64,000 bases of DNA from JBEKIK01 sp963838495 (GTDB lineage Bacteria; Planctomycetota; Planctomycetia; Pirellulales; Thermoguttaceae): the NCBI GenBank assembly GCA_963838495.1, contig CAWIRC010000001.1, positions 1,798,001-1,862,000 of the forward strand. The letters are read 5' to 3'. Position numbers and translations under genes: made by a program. Below the pieces are notes generated by a model. The model did not search any database. It saw only the letters and a program-made list of their open reading frames with translations, and had not been told where the DNA came from. This document shows positions 1 through 8,160 of this stretch, piece after piece. How positions within the stretch are numbered: the first letter of the stretch is position 1; every line of letters begins with the position of its first letter.

Positions 1-766
1 TATAGCACGTTCCAAATCGCGATGCCGGCGTAAAAGGCATCGCGCCCAATGAACTGGGATCCACGCGGCAAAGCAGGTGCTGCATCGTGGTATTTCCGGA
101 AAAGGCAAGAACCGAAATTTCTTCCCGCTCGATTCCCGCCTGGGCGCACAACTCGCCGATCATCTCATTTACGGCCCGGGCGACCGACTCGTGCAAGGTT
201 TCCAGGCCGCGGGGATTTTCCCGGGCAAAGAAAATCCGCGAAAGCACGTCGTCGCCAAATCGCGTCTGCGGATTTAATTGCGACACAACCGCTCGCTCGT
301 TAGTCGTATCCGGATCGAGCAGCATGGCCGCCAAGGTGGTGGTGCCGATGTCAAAAGCGGCGGCAAATCGCCCCCTTGCAGTCGCTCCCGCTTCGAAATC
401 CACAGGCCGATCATCCGCCGCCACGGCCGCTTTGACAAAGCGGACGAGTATCTGATGCTTTGCCGCCACAAGCGAGGTTTCCGGAACGAAAACCGTAAGC
501 GGCCCATGGACCTCGGTCTGGCAGGCAAGGCGGAGACCCCGGCGGAGTTCATCCGGCAGGAAGAATATTTTCTCAGCCCTGCCGGGCTCTGCGGACGGAT
601 TTTCCAGACGCACGCGGCACTTGCCGCAAGCCCCTTCGCCCCCGCAAGGCGAATCCAGGATGATGCCCGCTTCGGCGGCCGCCTCGATAAGTCGCGTCCC
701 CTCCAGCACATACACCGTTCTGCCGGCGGGCAGGAATGTGACCGGCACTTCGGCCTCGCGCATCAT
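1..766 (-). CDS. RACo-type 2Fe-2S/ASKHA protein (DUF4445 family), 3' end cut by window edge
   Basis: Partial: the reading frame runs off the left edge, leaving about 255 residues. An N-terminal plant-type ferredoxin domain is clear from C41, C47, C50 (CGGEGACGKC) and C82. After a linker an ASKHA-type phosphate loop follows (FDIGTTT, about residue 138) and the motif FSGNTTMQH near residue 228. This is the architecture of RamA/RACo, reductive activators that use ATP hydrolysis to return corrinoid proteins of O-demethylase or acetyl-CoA systems to Co(I). No corrinoid protein is in view, so the partner is inferred. I chose the first of two adjacent ATGs: its ATGA overlaps the stop of the LysR gene, and GGAGG lies at 771-775. 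Co-transcription with the regulator is very likely. Confidence 0.85.
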   Translation of the reverse strand, partial: MMREAEVPVTFLPAGRTVYVLEGTRLIEAAAEAGIILDSPCGGEGACGKCRVRLENPSAEPGRAEKIFFLPDELRRGLRLACQTEVHGPLTVFVPETSLVAAKHQILVRFVKAAVAADDRPVDFEAGATARGRFAAAFDIGTTTLAAMLLDPDTTNERAVVSQLNPQTRFGDDVLSRIFFARENPRGLETLHESVARAVNEMIGELCAQAGIEREEISVLAFSGNTTMQHLLCRVDPSSLGAMPFTPASRFGTCY

Positions 767-1665
767 GTTTCCTCCGCAACATTCTTCTGCGATTGCAGGA
801 GCAACTCTACGAATTTACCCACGGTAGGAGTAAAAACTTTGCGCTGGCGATGAATGATCCCGATGGGACGGCGCAGTTCCGGCGCTATGAGGCGTATTAC
901 AACCAGCGTGCCGGCCTTGGTTTCGGCCCGGACCGTCGGCTCGGGCAGAATGCTTATGCCCGCCCCGATTTGCACCGCCTGCTTGATAGTCTCGATATTG
1001 TCGAACTCCATGACTACCCGCACGCTTACGCCGCGCTGCCGAAACTGGCGCTCGATCTCCTTGCGAATGCTCAGGTCGCGATCGAAACCTACGAAATCCT
1101 CGCCTTGCAGGTGCTCGGCGGTCACGGCCTTGTGGCACGTCAGCGAATGCTGCGGCGGACATACCACCACCATCTTTTCCGATCGCAAGGGGATGACATT
1201 CAAATCCGGAGATGCCACGGGATAGGAGACTATGCCCAAGTCAACCTCGGCGTTGAGCACGGCGTTGTATACCTTGTTGGGATGTAAATATTCCAGGCGG
1301 ACCTTGGCCTTGGGATGGCTGCGCATGAAATCCTGCATGCAACGGCTCATGTCGTGCAAGCCGACCGAGTAAATCGCCGCCACCCGCACCAGCCCGCCGA
1401 TCTCCATGCGCAGCGATCGAACCCGGGCTTCCACCGAATCGTATAATTCCAAGACCTCGCGAAACCCCTCAAAACAAGCCTGCCCTTCCGGCGTCAGCAC
1501 AAAGGGACGCTTTGAACGATCGACCAATTGAACCCCAAAATGGCACTCCAAGCGATGCACCGATTGCGTGGCCGCCGACTGGCTCACCTCGTTGGCAACT
1601 GCGCCGCGGGAAAAGCTCTGGTGCTGAACTACGTCGCAAAAAATTCGCAGTGTTTCGATGTTCAT
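763..1665 (-). CDS. LysR-family transcriptional regulator
   Basis: 300 residues, the usual LysR length. The N-terminal winged helix (residues 1-60) contains the typical run with SFSRGA and SQSAATQSVHRLE, followed by a linker helix and a periplasmic-binding-like effector domain (about 90-295) with GAGISILP. It reads 5' of, and overlaps by 4 nt, the RACo-like iron-sulfur gene, so both are probably one transcript; most LysR regulators are divergent from their targets, so this same-strand arrangement is less common. The likely role is sensing a substrate or co-factor state linked to the corrinoid activation system, but this is inferred from position only. Close relatives by overall type are the CysL/CbbR group; I cannot name the effector. 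Confidence 0.9.
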   Translation of the reverse strand: MNIETLRIFCDVVQHQSFSRGAVANEVSQSAATQSVHRLECHFGVQLVDRSKRPFVLTPEGQACFEGFREVLELYDSVEARVRSLRMEIGGLVRVAAIYSVGLHDMSRCMQDFMRSHPKAKVRLEYLHPNKVYNAVLNAEVDLGIVSYPVASPDLNVIPLRSEKMVVVCPPQHSLTCHKAVTAEHLQGEDFVGFDRDLSIRKEIERQFRQRGVSVRVVMEFDNIETIKQAVQIGAGISILPEPTVRAETKAGTLVVIRLIAPELRRPIGIIHRQRKVFTPTVGKFVELLLQSQKNVAEET

Positions 1666-1980
1666 AAAATAATCTTATCATTAGTTTCACTTATGATCAA
1701 CCATGGCAAGATAACTTTTCACTGTTAAAATTGTATGAGGGAAACATACTGTTAATTGTTTTCTAAAAGACTTGGCCAAACTACCACTTTATGGGGGATT
1801 GATGAATTCCTGTTCGCGGTTTTTTGTCAAGGATTTGAGCCCCATTAAACCGCACTATCTGCAATGCGAGAATGCAGTTAATACATAAGATCGAAGTTGG
1901 GGCTGCGGTTGGATTGCACCGCACCAATGTGACTATATAGTTGAGAAGGGACAATCTAAGATGCATTCAGGAGGTTTTTT
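1666..1980. other. Intergenic region between divergent LysR and hibernation factor genes
   Basis: AT-rich, with no convincing ORF. It must hold the promoter for the LysR/RACo operon (leftward) and for the ribosome hibernation gene (rightward). The only element I can place is the strong ribosome binding site AGGAGG at 1969-1974, six bases before the ATG at 1981. Confidence 0.5.
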
Positions 1981-2295
1981 ATGGAAGTGGAAATTCGCAG
2001 TCAAAAAATGCACGTCGATGATGAAATTCAATCGCATGTCGAACGTCGGATAGAGTTCGCCCTCAAGCAATTCAACTCGTGGATTACCCGCGTTCAGGTG
2101 CACTTGGAAGACGTGAACGGGCCGCGCCGCGGCATCGACAAGCAGTGCCGCATCCTGGTCAGTATAAAAGGCGGCAAGACCATCAAGATCGAAGACCTGG
2201 ACGCCGATCTCGTCGCCGCAGTGAATCGCGCCGCCGACCGCCTGGGACAAGCCGTCAGCCGCGAAATCGACCGCCGGCGGGAAAAGAATGGGTAA
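1981..2295 (+). CDS. Ribosome hibernation promoting factor / RaiA-type protein (short form)
   Basis: 104 residues with the beta-alpha-beta-beta-beta-alpha pattern of the S30AE/HPF domain: an N-terminal strand (MEVEIRSQKMHVDDE), helix with SHVERRIEFAL, strands around RVQVHLEDVNG and the C-terminal helix DADLVAAVNRAADRLGQAV. Members bind the small ribosomal subunit at the decoding centre and stop translation in stationary phase or stress. It lacks the C-terminal dimerisation domain of long HPF, so it resembles the short HPF/YfiA type. AGGAGG at 1969-1974 sets the start. It stands alone between a LysR operon and a HicBA module; expression under starvation is expected from the family, not shown by the sequence. 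Confidence 0.85.
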   Translation: MEVEIRSQKMHVDDEIQSHVERRIEFALKQFNSWITRVQVHLEDVNGPRRGIDKQCRILVSIKGGKTIKIEDLDADLVAAVNRAADRLGQAVSREIDRRREKNG

Positions 2296-2387
2296 CGCGA
2301 ATCAACAGTGACTTGGCAAACTTATGCCAAGGTGTACAATGAGAAAACATATACGGCACATTATGACTTAGGGGTTTAATAAAACCT

Positions 2388-2459
2388 CCCCTCTCCCGAC
2401 CAACCGACCATGCTCCGCATGGTGCCCGTCGGTGCCCGGAGAGGGTTAGGGCGAGGGCC
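2388..2459 (+). repeat. Palindromic repeat (family A) with a second repeat (family B) inside its loop
   Basis: The outer arms CCCCTCTCCC (2388-2397) and GGAGAGGG with the tail TTAGGGCGAGGGCC (2438-2459) match the 37-bp element seen at 14623, 58598, 59024 and 61288. In those copies the loop is only 2-3 bases, but here about 40 bases sit in it, containing GACCAACCGACCATG and CGGTGCCCG, motifs also present as the reverse complement in the repeat cluster at 53929-54000. The simplest reading is one repeat inserted into another. Confidence 0.75.
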
Positions 2460-2464
2460 AAATC

Positions 2465-2692
2465 ATGACACAAGTATTTACCGCCTATATCGAATATGAT
2501 TCTGACACTAGACTTTATGTCGGAACAGTTCCAGGCCTGGCCGGCGCTCATAGTCAAGGCGCCACTCTCGACGAATTGCAGCAGAACCTCAAGGAAGTAA
2601 TCGAACTTATTCTCGAGGAACAGGAAAAACAAGGCGAAACAGTAGAAATCGCCCCATTTGTCGGCATCCAACAGATCAGCGTTAACGCATGA
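2465..2692 (+). CDS. hicB: HicB-family antitoxin (type II toxin-antitoxin)
   Basis: 75 residues forming the HicB partial RNase-H-like fold: FTAYIEYDSDTRLYVGTVPGL, then AHSQGATLDELQQNLKEVIEL. The D/E-rich surface and the VPGLAGAHS motif are typical. It lacks a separate C-terminal DNA-binding domain, so it may be the short, non-autoregulating type. The family neutralises HicA mRNA interferase by capping its active site. The stop overlaps the hicA start by 4 nt (ATGA at 2689-2692), giving antitoxin-first order with translational coupling. Immediately upstream is a palindromic repeat, which is as close as 5 bases to the start codon; a GAGGGCCAAATC stretch from the repeat supplies the only purine-rich leader. 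Confidence 0.85.
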   Translation: MTQVFTAYIEYDSDTRLYVGTVPGLAGAHSQGATLDELQQNLKEVIELILEEQEKQGETVEIAPFVGIQQISVNA

Positions 2693-2922
2693 CAAAAATT
2701 CCAATTATCGATGCCCGGAAAATGGAACGGGTATTGAAACATCTGGGATTCATTGCAACACGGCAACGAGGCAGTCATGTTTTTTATAGGCATGCCGATG
2801 GGCGGACAACTACACTCCCGCATCATCCTGGCCGCGATCTTGCCCGGCCATTAGTTCGCGCTATCCTTCAAGAGATAGACCTTTCCCCTGAAGAATTCGG
2901 GAAAGTATTGAGTAATGTTTAG
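2689..2922 (+). CDS. hicA: HicA-family toxin, mRNA interferase
   Basis: 77 residues with the dsRBD-like HicA fold. The diagnostic segment RQRGSHVFYRH carries the catalytic histidine (H30), followed by TTLPHHPGRDLARPLVRAIL, matching the family pattern of a proline-histidine pair and a final helix. HicA cleaves mRNA and is inhibited by HicB. The start ATG overlaps the hicB stop. No sign of damage, so this is probably a working pair, unlike the second HicAB at 37.5-38.1 kb, whose hicA frame is broken. Confidence 0.87.
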   Translation: MTKIPIIDARKMERVLKHLGFIATRQRGSHVFYRHADGRTTTLPHHPGRDLARPLVRAILQEIDLSPEEFGKVLSNV

Positions 2923-2956
2923 TTCTGTCTCCCAGTAAAATACTGACATTCTCATT

Positions 2957-3559
2957 ATGAAACGCCTATCATTATCCCTGCTAATCGCGGCGGCGATTAT
3001 TGCTTTGCCCTTGATGAGCCGGGAGCAAGACTCCGGCAAAGAAAGCAAACGGCCCATGTTCCTGCCTAAACCCCTTGACGACGATTGGACAAAATGGATC
3101 GTCGGCCAATGGCAAGGTTCCGGCGATTCAACCGCCGGAAAAGGCGCAGGCACAATGGCAATAGAACTGGGGCTGAACGGGCAATTCCTGATCATTAGCG
3201 GCCACGCGGAAATAGGAGAACTAAACGCCGATTACCTCAAAAAGAACATGCACGCATCGGACGAAGAAGTCGAGCGATTTAAAAAATCGCCCTACAAGGC
3301 ATTGGAGATTTATACGATCGATCAAAAAACCGGAGAAGTCGTGGGATTCCTTTTCGACAGCCTGCGCTGCACAGCCCAAGGCCGGGGAAAACGGGAAGGC
3401 AACAAGGAAACTATCCAGTGGCAGTGGGCCAACGGACAAAAGAGCACACGCATCACGGAAATAATCAGCAACAACAAAATGGCCGTTATCGAAAGAACCC
3501 CCATGCCCGACGGCAGCGTTATGGAAGACAAAGGTGAAATGATACGTGTAAATAAATAA
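2957..3559 (+). CDS. Secreted protein of unknown function, DUF1579-like
   Basis: 200 residues. A basic start (MKRLSLS) and hydrophobic run LLIAAAIIALPLM make a signal peptide to about residue 21. The mature part begins with a charged stretch and has WIVGQWQGSG followed by alternating strands (TMAIELGLNGQFLIISGHAEIG, AIEIYTID-like), a pattern of lipocalin-like DUF1579 proteins whose function is not known. It follows hicA by 34 nt but has its own weak leader, so linkage to the toxin operon is doubtful. No catalytic motif can be named. Confidence 0.6.
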   Translation: MKRLSLSLLIAAAIIALPLMSREQDSGKESKRPMFLPKPLDDDWTKWIVGQWQGSGDSTAGKGAGTMAIELGLNGQFLIISGHAEIGELNADYLKKNMHASDEEVERFKKSPYKALEIYTIDQKTGEVVGFLFDSLRCTAQGRGKREGNKETIQWQWANGQKSTRITEIISNNKMAVIERTPMPDGSVMEDKGEMIRVNK

Positions 3560-3618
3560 TCCGGGCCCGATAATCAATAACTACTGACATAAAATATCTT
3601 TGTAATAGAAAATATAAT

Positions 3619-4980
3619 TCACGCCGTTTTGCTCATTGTAGAAGCTTGATTAAGTTTGTTGTACAGCGTTTTCAGGCTGATGCCGAGTTCTTCGGCGGCC
3701 TGGGGCTTGTTGCCGTTGTGCCGGGCAAGGGCGTCGTGGATGGCTTGAATTTCAATCTCCCGCAGGTTGCTGCTTTGACCCGCAGCCGGACGACTGATCG
3801 GCACCGACACGCATGGGGAGACAAAACGGTGCGGCAGATGCTCCATGTCGATGGGAAGATTCTCGCACAGGATCATGGCGTGTTCGATCACGTTGGCCAG
3901 TTCGCGGACGTTGCCCGGCCAGGAGTGCCGGCACAGGGCCTCGAGCGCCTCGGGCGTGAAAACTTCATCATCGGCGGCGATCCTGGCCCCAAAGCGCGCG
4001 GCCAAATGCCGGGCCAAAACCGGCACGTCCTCGATGTGTTCCCTTAGCGGCGGCAATTGTATTTCAAATGTGTTGATGCGGTACCACAGGTCTTCGCGGA
4101 ACTCGCCCGCCGCCACCATCTCGTCCAGATGCCGGTTGGTGGCCGCAACCACGCGTACGTCGCAGGTGAACGACTCGTTATCGCCCACCCGGCGGATTTC
4201 CCCGCTTTCCAGAAACCTTAGCAGCTTGGCCTGCAGCGATTTGGGCAATTCGCCGATCTCGTCCAAAAACAGCGTGCCGCCGTCGGCCAATTCTATGAGC
4301 CCCGTGCGATGTTCGTCTGCCCCAGTAAAGGCCCCTTTGCGATGCCCGAACAGTTCGCTCTCGATTAAATTCTCGGGCAAAGCGCCGCAATTAACGGGCA
4401 CAAACGACATGTCCGCCCGCAGGCTTCTATCGTGCACGGCCCGGGCGACCAGTTCCTTGCCCGTGCCCGTCTCGCCCAGGATCAAAACGGTCGAGTCGGT
4501 GGGGGCCACTTTGGCGATCAGCCGGCCGACTTCCCGCATTTTTTCCGAATCGCCGATCAGGTTGGCCGAACCCTCCAGGCGTTTAAGCCGTTGTTTCAAA
4601 GCCCGGTATTTGTTGGTCAATTCCCGTTTTTCGGCCACGCGCATGAGCACGGACTGAAGATCGACGAGCTTGCAGGGCTTTGTCAGATAATCGAACACGC
4701 CCTGCTTGAGCGCGGCAATCGCGCTTTCCAGCGAAGACTTGCCGGTAAGAATGACGGCCTCGGTGTCGGGCGAGAGTTGTTTCGCCCGGGCGATTACCTC
4801 CATTCCTTTCAGGCCCGGCATGTCCAGATCGACCAGGATGCAATCGTAAGTGTTGCGCTCCAGGGCGGCGACGGCGGTAGTGCCGTCCGGGCAGACCGTC
4901 ACCTCGTGTCCCATCCTGGGCAGTTCCAGGCGCATCACTTCCTGGAGGGATTTTTCGTCATCGGCGAATAACAATTTCAA
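3619..4980 (-). CDS. Sigma-54-dependent response regulator (NtrC/AtoC type)
   Basis: 453 residues with three domains in the usual order. Receiver (1-115): acidic pocket D7-D8, phospho-acceptor D51 in VDLDMPG, T79 and K101. AAA+ sigma-54 contact domain (about 138-370): Walker A GETGTGKE (169-176), the sigma-54 contact loop GAFTGA (216-221), Walker B GGTLFLDEIG and the arginine-finger region WPGNVREL. Fis-type helix-turn-helix at the C-terminus (KPQAAEELGISLKTLYNKL). It activates sigma-54 promoters when phosphorylated. It lies 4 nt downstream of the histidine kinase gene, clearly its partner. The targets are unknown. Confidence 0.95.
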   Translation of the reverse strand: MKLLFADDEKSLQEVMRLELPRMGHEVTVCPDGTTAVAALERNTYDCILVDLDMPGLKGMEVIARAKQLSPDTEAVILTGKSSLESAIAALKQGVFDYLTKPCKLVDLQSVLMRVAEKRELTNKYRALKQRLKRLEGSANLIGDSEKMREVGRLIAKVAPTDSTVLILGETGTGKELVARAVHDRSLRADMSFVPVNCGALPENLIESELFGHRKGAFTGADEHRTGLIELADGGTLFLDEIGELPKSLQAKLLRFLESGEIRRVGDNESFTCDVRVVAATNRHLDEMVAAGEFREDLWYRINTFEIQLPPLREHIEDVPVLARHLAARFGARIAADDEVFTPEALEALCRHSWPGNVRELANVIEHAMILCENLPIDMEHLPHRFVSPCVSVPISRPAAGQSSNLREIEIQAIHDALARHNGNKPQAAEELGISLKTLYNKLNQASTMSKTA

Positions 4981-4984
4981 CTTT

Positions 4985-6580
4985 TTAGGCTGCTTGTCTG
5001 CGATGATCGGTCTCCTTATTCGATTTTTGCTGGGATTGATTTATCGGCAAGCGGACGCGGAAGGTTGCGCCCCGGCCCGTGCCCGCGCTAAAGCCTTCGA
5101 TGCTTCCACCGTGGTCGGAAACGATGCGGTAACTTATCGACAATCCCAAGCCGGTACCTTGCCCGCCGCGGCGGCGCGTGAAAAACGGCTCGAAAATGTG
5201 CCTAAGCACCTCGGGCTCCATGCCGCAGCCGTTATCGACCACGGCCAGCAGGGCATAATCTCTTTCGGCGGCAAGTTCGATTCGCACAGCTCCGTCGTCG
5301 TCCAGGCTGTCCAGGGCGTTGGTCAACAGGTTCAGCACAACCTGTTTGATCTCCTGCACGCTGACGTAGGCGACGACTTTTTCCCCGCGGATAAATTCAA
5401 TTCTTTTCCGCTGATACTTGCCGATGTGGCCGACCATGTCGATCACGCCCTGGATCAACTCGCCCAGGTCGGCGTTTTGCCTGTGCACCGGACCGATGCG
5501 GGAAAAATCCAACAGTTTTTCCGTGATCTCCTTGCAGCGGAAGGCCTCGGTCTGGATCATCCGCAGATAATTGGCCACGACTTCGTGTTGTTCGTCGCTC
5601 GTATTCAAAACGCCGCGGATCCGGTTCTCCAGCGATTCGGCGCATAAGGCGATGGAAGCCAGGGGATTATTGATTTCATGGGCCACGCCGGCCGCCAAAA
5701 GCCCCACGCTGGCCATCTGCTCGGCCCGCACCACCTGCCTGGTCCGCTCTTGCACCTGCCGATCCAGGTCGTCGCGCACGGCCTGAAACCGGGCGGTCAT
5801 GTCGTTCATGGCCCCGGCAAGTTCCGACATTTCATCGTTCGTGGCCAGGTAAATGCGGTAATCGAAGTCCCCGCCCGCCACGCGCCGCGATCCGGCAACG
5901 AGCGTCTTCAGTGGACTGAATATCCAGCGATAAAACAGGTGCATGAACACGGCGAAAAGCAATACGGCCGTTATGGTAACGGCCCACGTGCCGTTGATCA
6001 ACATGCGGTATTGTCCGCGCACCTCGTCGGCAAAACCAACCAGTTTCTTGTGCAGGTGGCTGGGCAATTCGGCGGCAAGATCTTGCAGTTCTTTCAACTC
6101 GCCTTCAAGATACTCGATTTTCACCACGTCGAGCATCCAGTCCTCGTCGCAGTTGGCCTCTTTTACCCGGTCCAGAGCTACGGCGATGTTTCGGGCCGTC
6201 TCGCGTTCGCGCTTGATGTCGGCCATGCGAAAATCTGGTTGCTGCTCGTGCTCCAGTTGATCGCGATACCGCGCCAGCGTCTCGCTGACTTCTTTCAACT
6301 GGTCGCGAAACTGGTTACGGCAATTTAAAACGCGAGTGTAATGCGTATCGTAAGTGTTTGCCCGCAGGCCGCGCAATTCGCTGAGCGTAATGCGAAGATC
6401 GCTTACGTGCCGACTGAGCTCGGCCGCCACCGGCAGCTCGCTCACACGCCAATACAGGCTGTTGACCAGGTTGCGATAGGAATAGATTGCCACCAATCCG
6501 CTGCCGGCAAGGGTGACCACCACCAGCACCAGCAGGCTTAAGCCCACGAGCAACTTTGTGCGAATCGGCCGCTTCTGCAT
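4985..6580 (-). CDS. Membrane sensor histidine kinase (HAMP, NtrB-like)
   Basis: 531 residues. TM1 at about 10-32 and TM2 at about 198-217 enclose a helical periplasmic sensor of some 165 residues. A HAMP domain (221-275) leads to a DHp helix with the phosphorylated histidine H301 (AHEINNPLAS), then a GHKL ATPase with the N box (NLLTNALDSL), G1 (DNGCGM), F box (FEPFFT) and G2 (GTGLGLSIS). It phosphorylates the adjacent sigma-54 activator. Start at ATG 6580; the hydrophobic N-terminus fits. The signal sensed cannot be read from the sequence; the four-helix-bundle-like periplasmic domain would suit a small ligand. Confidence 0.94.
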   Translation of the reverse strand: MQKRPIRTKLLVGLSLLVLVVVTLAGSGLVAIYSYRNLVNSLYWRVSELPVAAELSRHVSDLRITLSELRGLRANTYDTHYTRVLNCRNQFRDQLKEVSETLARYRDQLEHEQQPDFRMADIKRERETARNIAVALDRVKEANCDEDWMLDVVKIEYLEGELKELQDLAAELPSHLHKKLVGFADEVRGQYRMLINGTWAVTITAVLLFAVFMHLFYRWIFSPLKTLVAGSRRVAGGDFDYRIYLATNDEMSELAGAMNDMTARFQAVRDDLDRQVQERTRQVVRAEQMASVGLLAAGVAHEINNPLASIALCAESLENRIRGVLNTSDEQHEVVANYLRMIQTEAFRCKEITEKLLDFSRIGPVHRQNADLGELIQGVIDMVGHIGKYQRKRIEFIRGEKVVAYVSVQEIKQVVLNLLTNALDSLDDDGAVRIELAAERDYALLAVVDNGCGMEPEVLRHIFEPFFTRRRGGQGTGLGLSISYRIVSDHGGSIEGFSAGTGRGATFRVRLPINQSQQKSNKETDHRRQAA

Positions 6581-6593
6581 TGTCGCCGTGAAA

Positions 6594-6620
6594 GGGTTCG
6601 GGATTCAGGGTTCAGGGTTC
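6594..6620 (+). repeat. Short heptad tandem repeat (GGGTTCA/GGGATTCA units)
   Basis: Three to four degenerate 7-bp units (GGGTTCG, GGATTCA, GGGTTCA, GGGTTC) lie just upstream of the histidine kinase start, in its leader region. Same unit length as the arrays at 6778-6826 and 40967-41022 but different sequence. Confidence 0.55.
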
Positions 6621-6777
6621 CACAGATTTCCCGTAGTCCCCCGAATGACAAAACACATGGAAAAGAGTTTGATTTGAAAAGGCGGAGAAGTGTACCAATA
6701 ATCGCACCCGCCCGACAAGATGAACCCGCCCGCCGATATGATAAACTAGGCAATTTAATGCGAATTAGAAGATTCCC

Positions 6778-6826
6778 GCCTCCCGCCTCCAGCCTCCAGC
6801 CTCACGCCTCCGGCCTCCCGCCTCTA
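6778..6826 (+). repeat. Heptad tandem array of seven GCCTCCN-type units
   Basis: Seven consecutive 7-bp units: GCCTCCC, GCCTCCA (twice), GCCTCAC, GCCTCCG, GCCTCCC, GCCTCTA. The last unit supplies the stop codon of the rluD-like gene (TAG on the minus strand, 6826-6824). A related array lies upstream of pyrF. Confidence 0.8.
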
Positions 6827-7816
6827 GCTCCGATACTTTCGCAGCTCATCCAATACCGCCTGCATGTCGGCGGGCAAAGGGGCCTCGATTTCCAGTGTTT
6901 TGCCGGTTTCCGGATGAATGAATTTCAGACGCCGGGCGTGCAGGGCCTGCCGATCCATGAGCACAGTGGCATCGCCCGGGTCGCGGCGGATTTCGCCCCG
7001 CGTGATCTTCGCACGGCCCCCGTATTGCCGATCGCAGAGCACAGGGCAGCCGATGTGATTCAGATGCACGCGAATCTGGTGCGTCCGCCCGGTTTTTGGC
7101 AAAATTTTCAAGGCCGCAAAGCCGTCGAAACGCTCTGAAACTTCGTAAAACGTCTGCGCCGAGCGGCTTTGGGCATCGTCGCGGCGGATGGCCATTTTCT
7201 CCCGCTGGTGCGGATGAAATCCGATCGGGCAGTCGATGTAATCGCGGTCACGCTCCGGGCAGCCGGAGACCAAGGCGAAATATTCCTTTTCAATCGTCCG
7301 CTGATGGAACTGCTTGGAGAGTTTGGCATGTGCGACGTCGTTGCGGGCAACAAGGATCGCCCCGCTGGTGTCGCGATCCAGGCGATGCACGATTCCCGGC
7401 CGCGTCGGCCCGCCGCTAGTGCTTAGCCCGCAGCCGAAATGAAATTGCAGTGCGCTGGCCAGCGTTCCCGACCAGTGCCCACGGGCCGGATGCACGACCA
7501 TCCCCGGCGGCTTGTTTATCACGGCCAGGTGCTCGTCTTCATAAAGGATGTCCAGGGGGATGTTTTCCGGCCTGGGGGCCTCGCGCGGAATTTCCGGTAG
7601 CACGATTTTCACTCGCTGCCCAGGAATCAAGCGGTACGCTGGCTTGCCGCCCCGCCCGTCGACGCTCACCCCGCCCGCCGTAATTACCCGGCGGAGATGC
7701 ACGCGGCTGTAATCGGCGAAATGATGCGCAAGAAAAACATCCAGCCGCCAGCCTGCCTCGGAGGGCTGGACGATCAGTTCAACAGGCTCTGATGATATGG
7801 ATTCCATGGAATTCAT
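6824..7816 (-). CDS. rluD: RluA/RluD-family 23S rRNA pseudouridine synthase
   Basis: About 330 residues. An N-terminal S4 RNA-binding domain (GWRLDVFLAHHFADYSRVHLRRVI) precedes the catalytic domain with the hallmark HRLDRDTSG, whose aspartate attacks the uridine ring; downstream motifs KTGRTHQIRVH and CDRQYGG also match. The family isomerises uridines in 23S rRNA helix 69 or in tRNA; RluD is the usual assignment for S4-containing members, though RluC-type specificity cannot be excluded. An in-frame GTG exists at 7837, but it lies in a palindromic repeat; I prefer ATG 7816 (or ATG 7807). No clear Shine-Dalgarno is visible. The gene ends within a heptad repeat array. Confidence 0.88.
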   Translation of the reverse strand: MNSMESISSEPVELIVQPSEAGWRLDVFLAHHFADYSRVHLRRVITAGGVSVDGRGGKPAYRLIPGQRVKIVLPEIPREAPRPENIPLDILYEDEHLAVINKPPGMVVHPARGHWSGTLASALQFHFGCGLSTSGGPTRPGIVHRLDRDTSGAILVARNDVAHAKLSKQFHQRTIEKEYFALVSGCPERDRDYIDCPIGFHPHQREKMAIRRDDAQSRSAQTFYEVSERFDGFAALKILPKTGRTHQIRVHLNHIGCPVLCDRQYGGRAKITRGEIRRDPGDATVLMDRQALHARRLKFIHPETGKTLEIEAPLPADMQAVLDELRKYRS

Positions 7817-7834
7817 ACCATTATAAGCGGGTAA

Positions 7835-7854
7835 CACCGGTTCTTGAACCGGTG
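7835..7854. repeat. Perfect palindrome CACCGGTTC-TT-GAACCGGTG
   Basis: Nine-base arms with a two-base loop, immediately upstream of the rluD start. The same core (CCGGTTC/GAACCGG) recurs at 11750-11777. Confidence 0.7.
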
Positions 7855-8160
7855 CGACAAAGTCGCGGGAGGTAGATTATCATCGGTTTCCATAAGGCCT
7901 CTTGCACCGAAGGCGCCCAGGTTCGAGAACCTGGGCCACCCGAGAAAGTAACACAGCGGGGAATTGACCCGGGAGTTGCAATATCATAGGCTAATCGGAA
8001 GAAATACGTCCCATCAGATTTATACGTCATTGCGGAGATAATCCGAGAATTGGATATCAGCATGCAGAATGGGCTTGAATAAAGTATGGTTTCCCCGGAA
8101 TTCGGTTGACCATTGGTTGGCCGGTAACCCGCAATATGAATTTCATATCCCCGGAGAAAA
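7837..8160. other. Intergenic region with two GGTTC/GAACC palindromes
   Basis: Between divergent rluD and the unknown gene at 8161. It contains the palindrome at 7835-7854 and a second one at 7915-7936 (GCCCAGGTTC-GA-GAACCTGGGC split, ten-base arms). The right half is AT-rich and should hold the promoter for the gene at 8161. No ORF was accepted. Confidence 0.5.
7915..7936. repeat. Perfect palindrome, ten-base arms GCCCAGGTTC / GAACCTGGGC
   Basis: Loop of two bases (GA). Shares the GGTTC/GAACC core with the elements at 7835, 11750 and 24222, but the outer bases differ, so these look like a loose family of hairpins. Confidence 0.7.
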
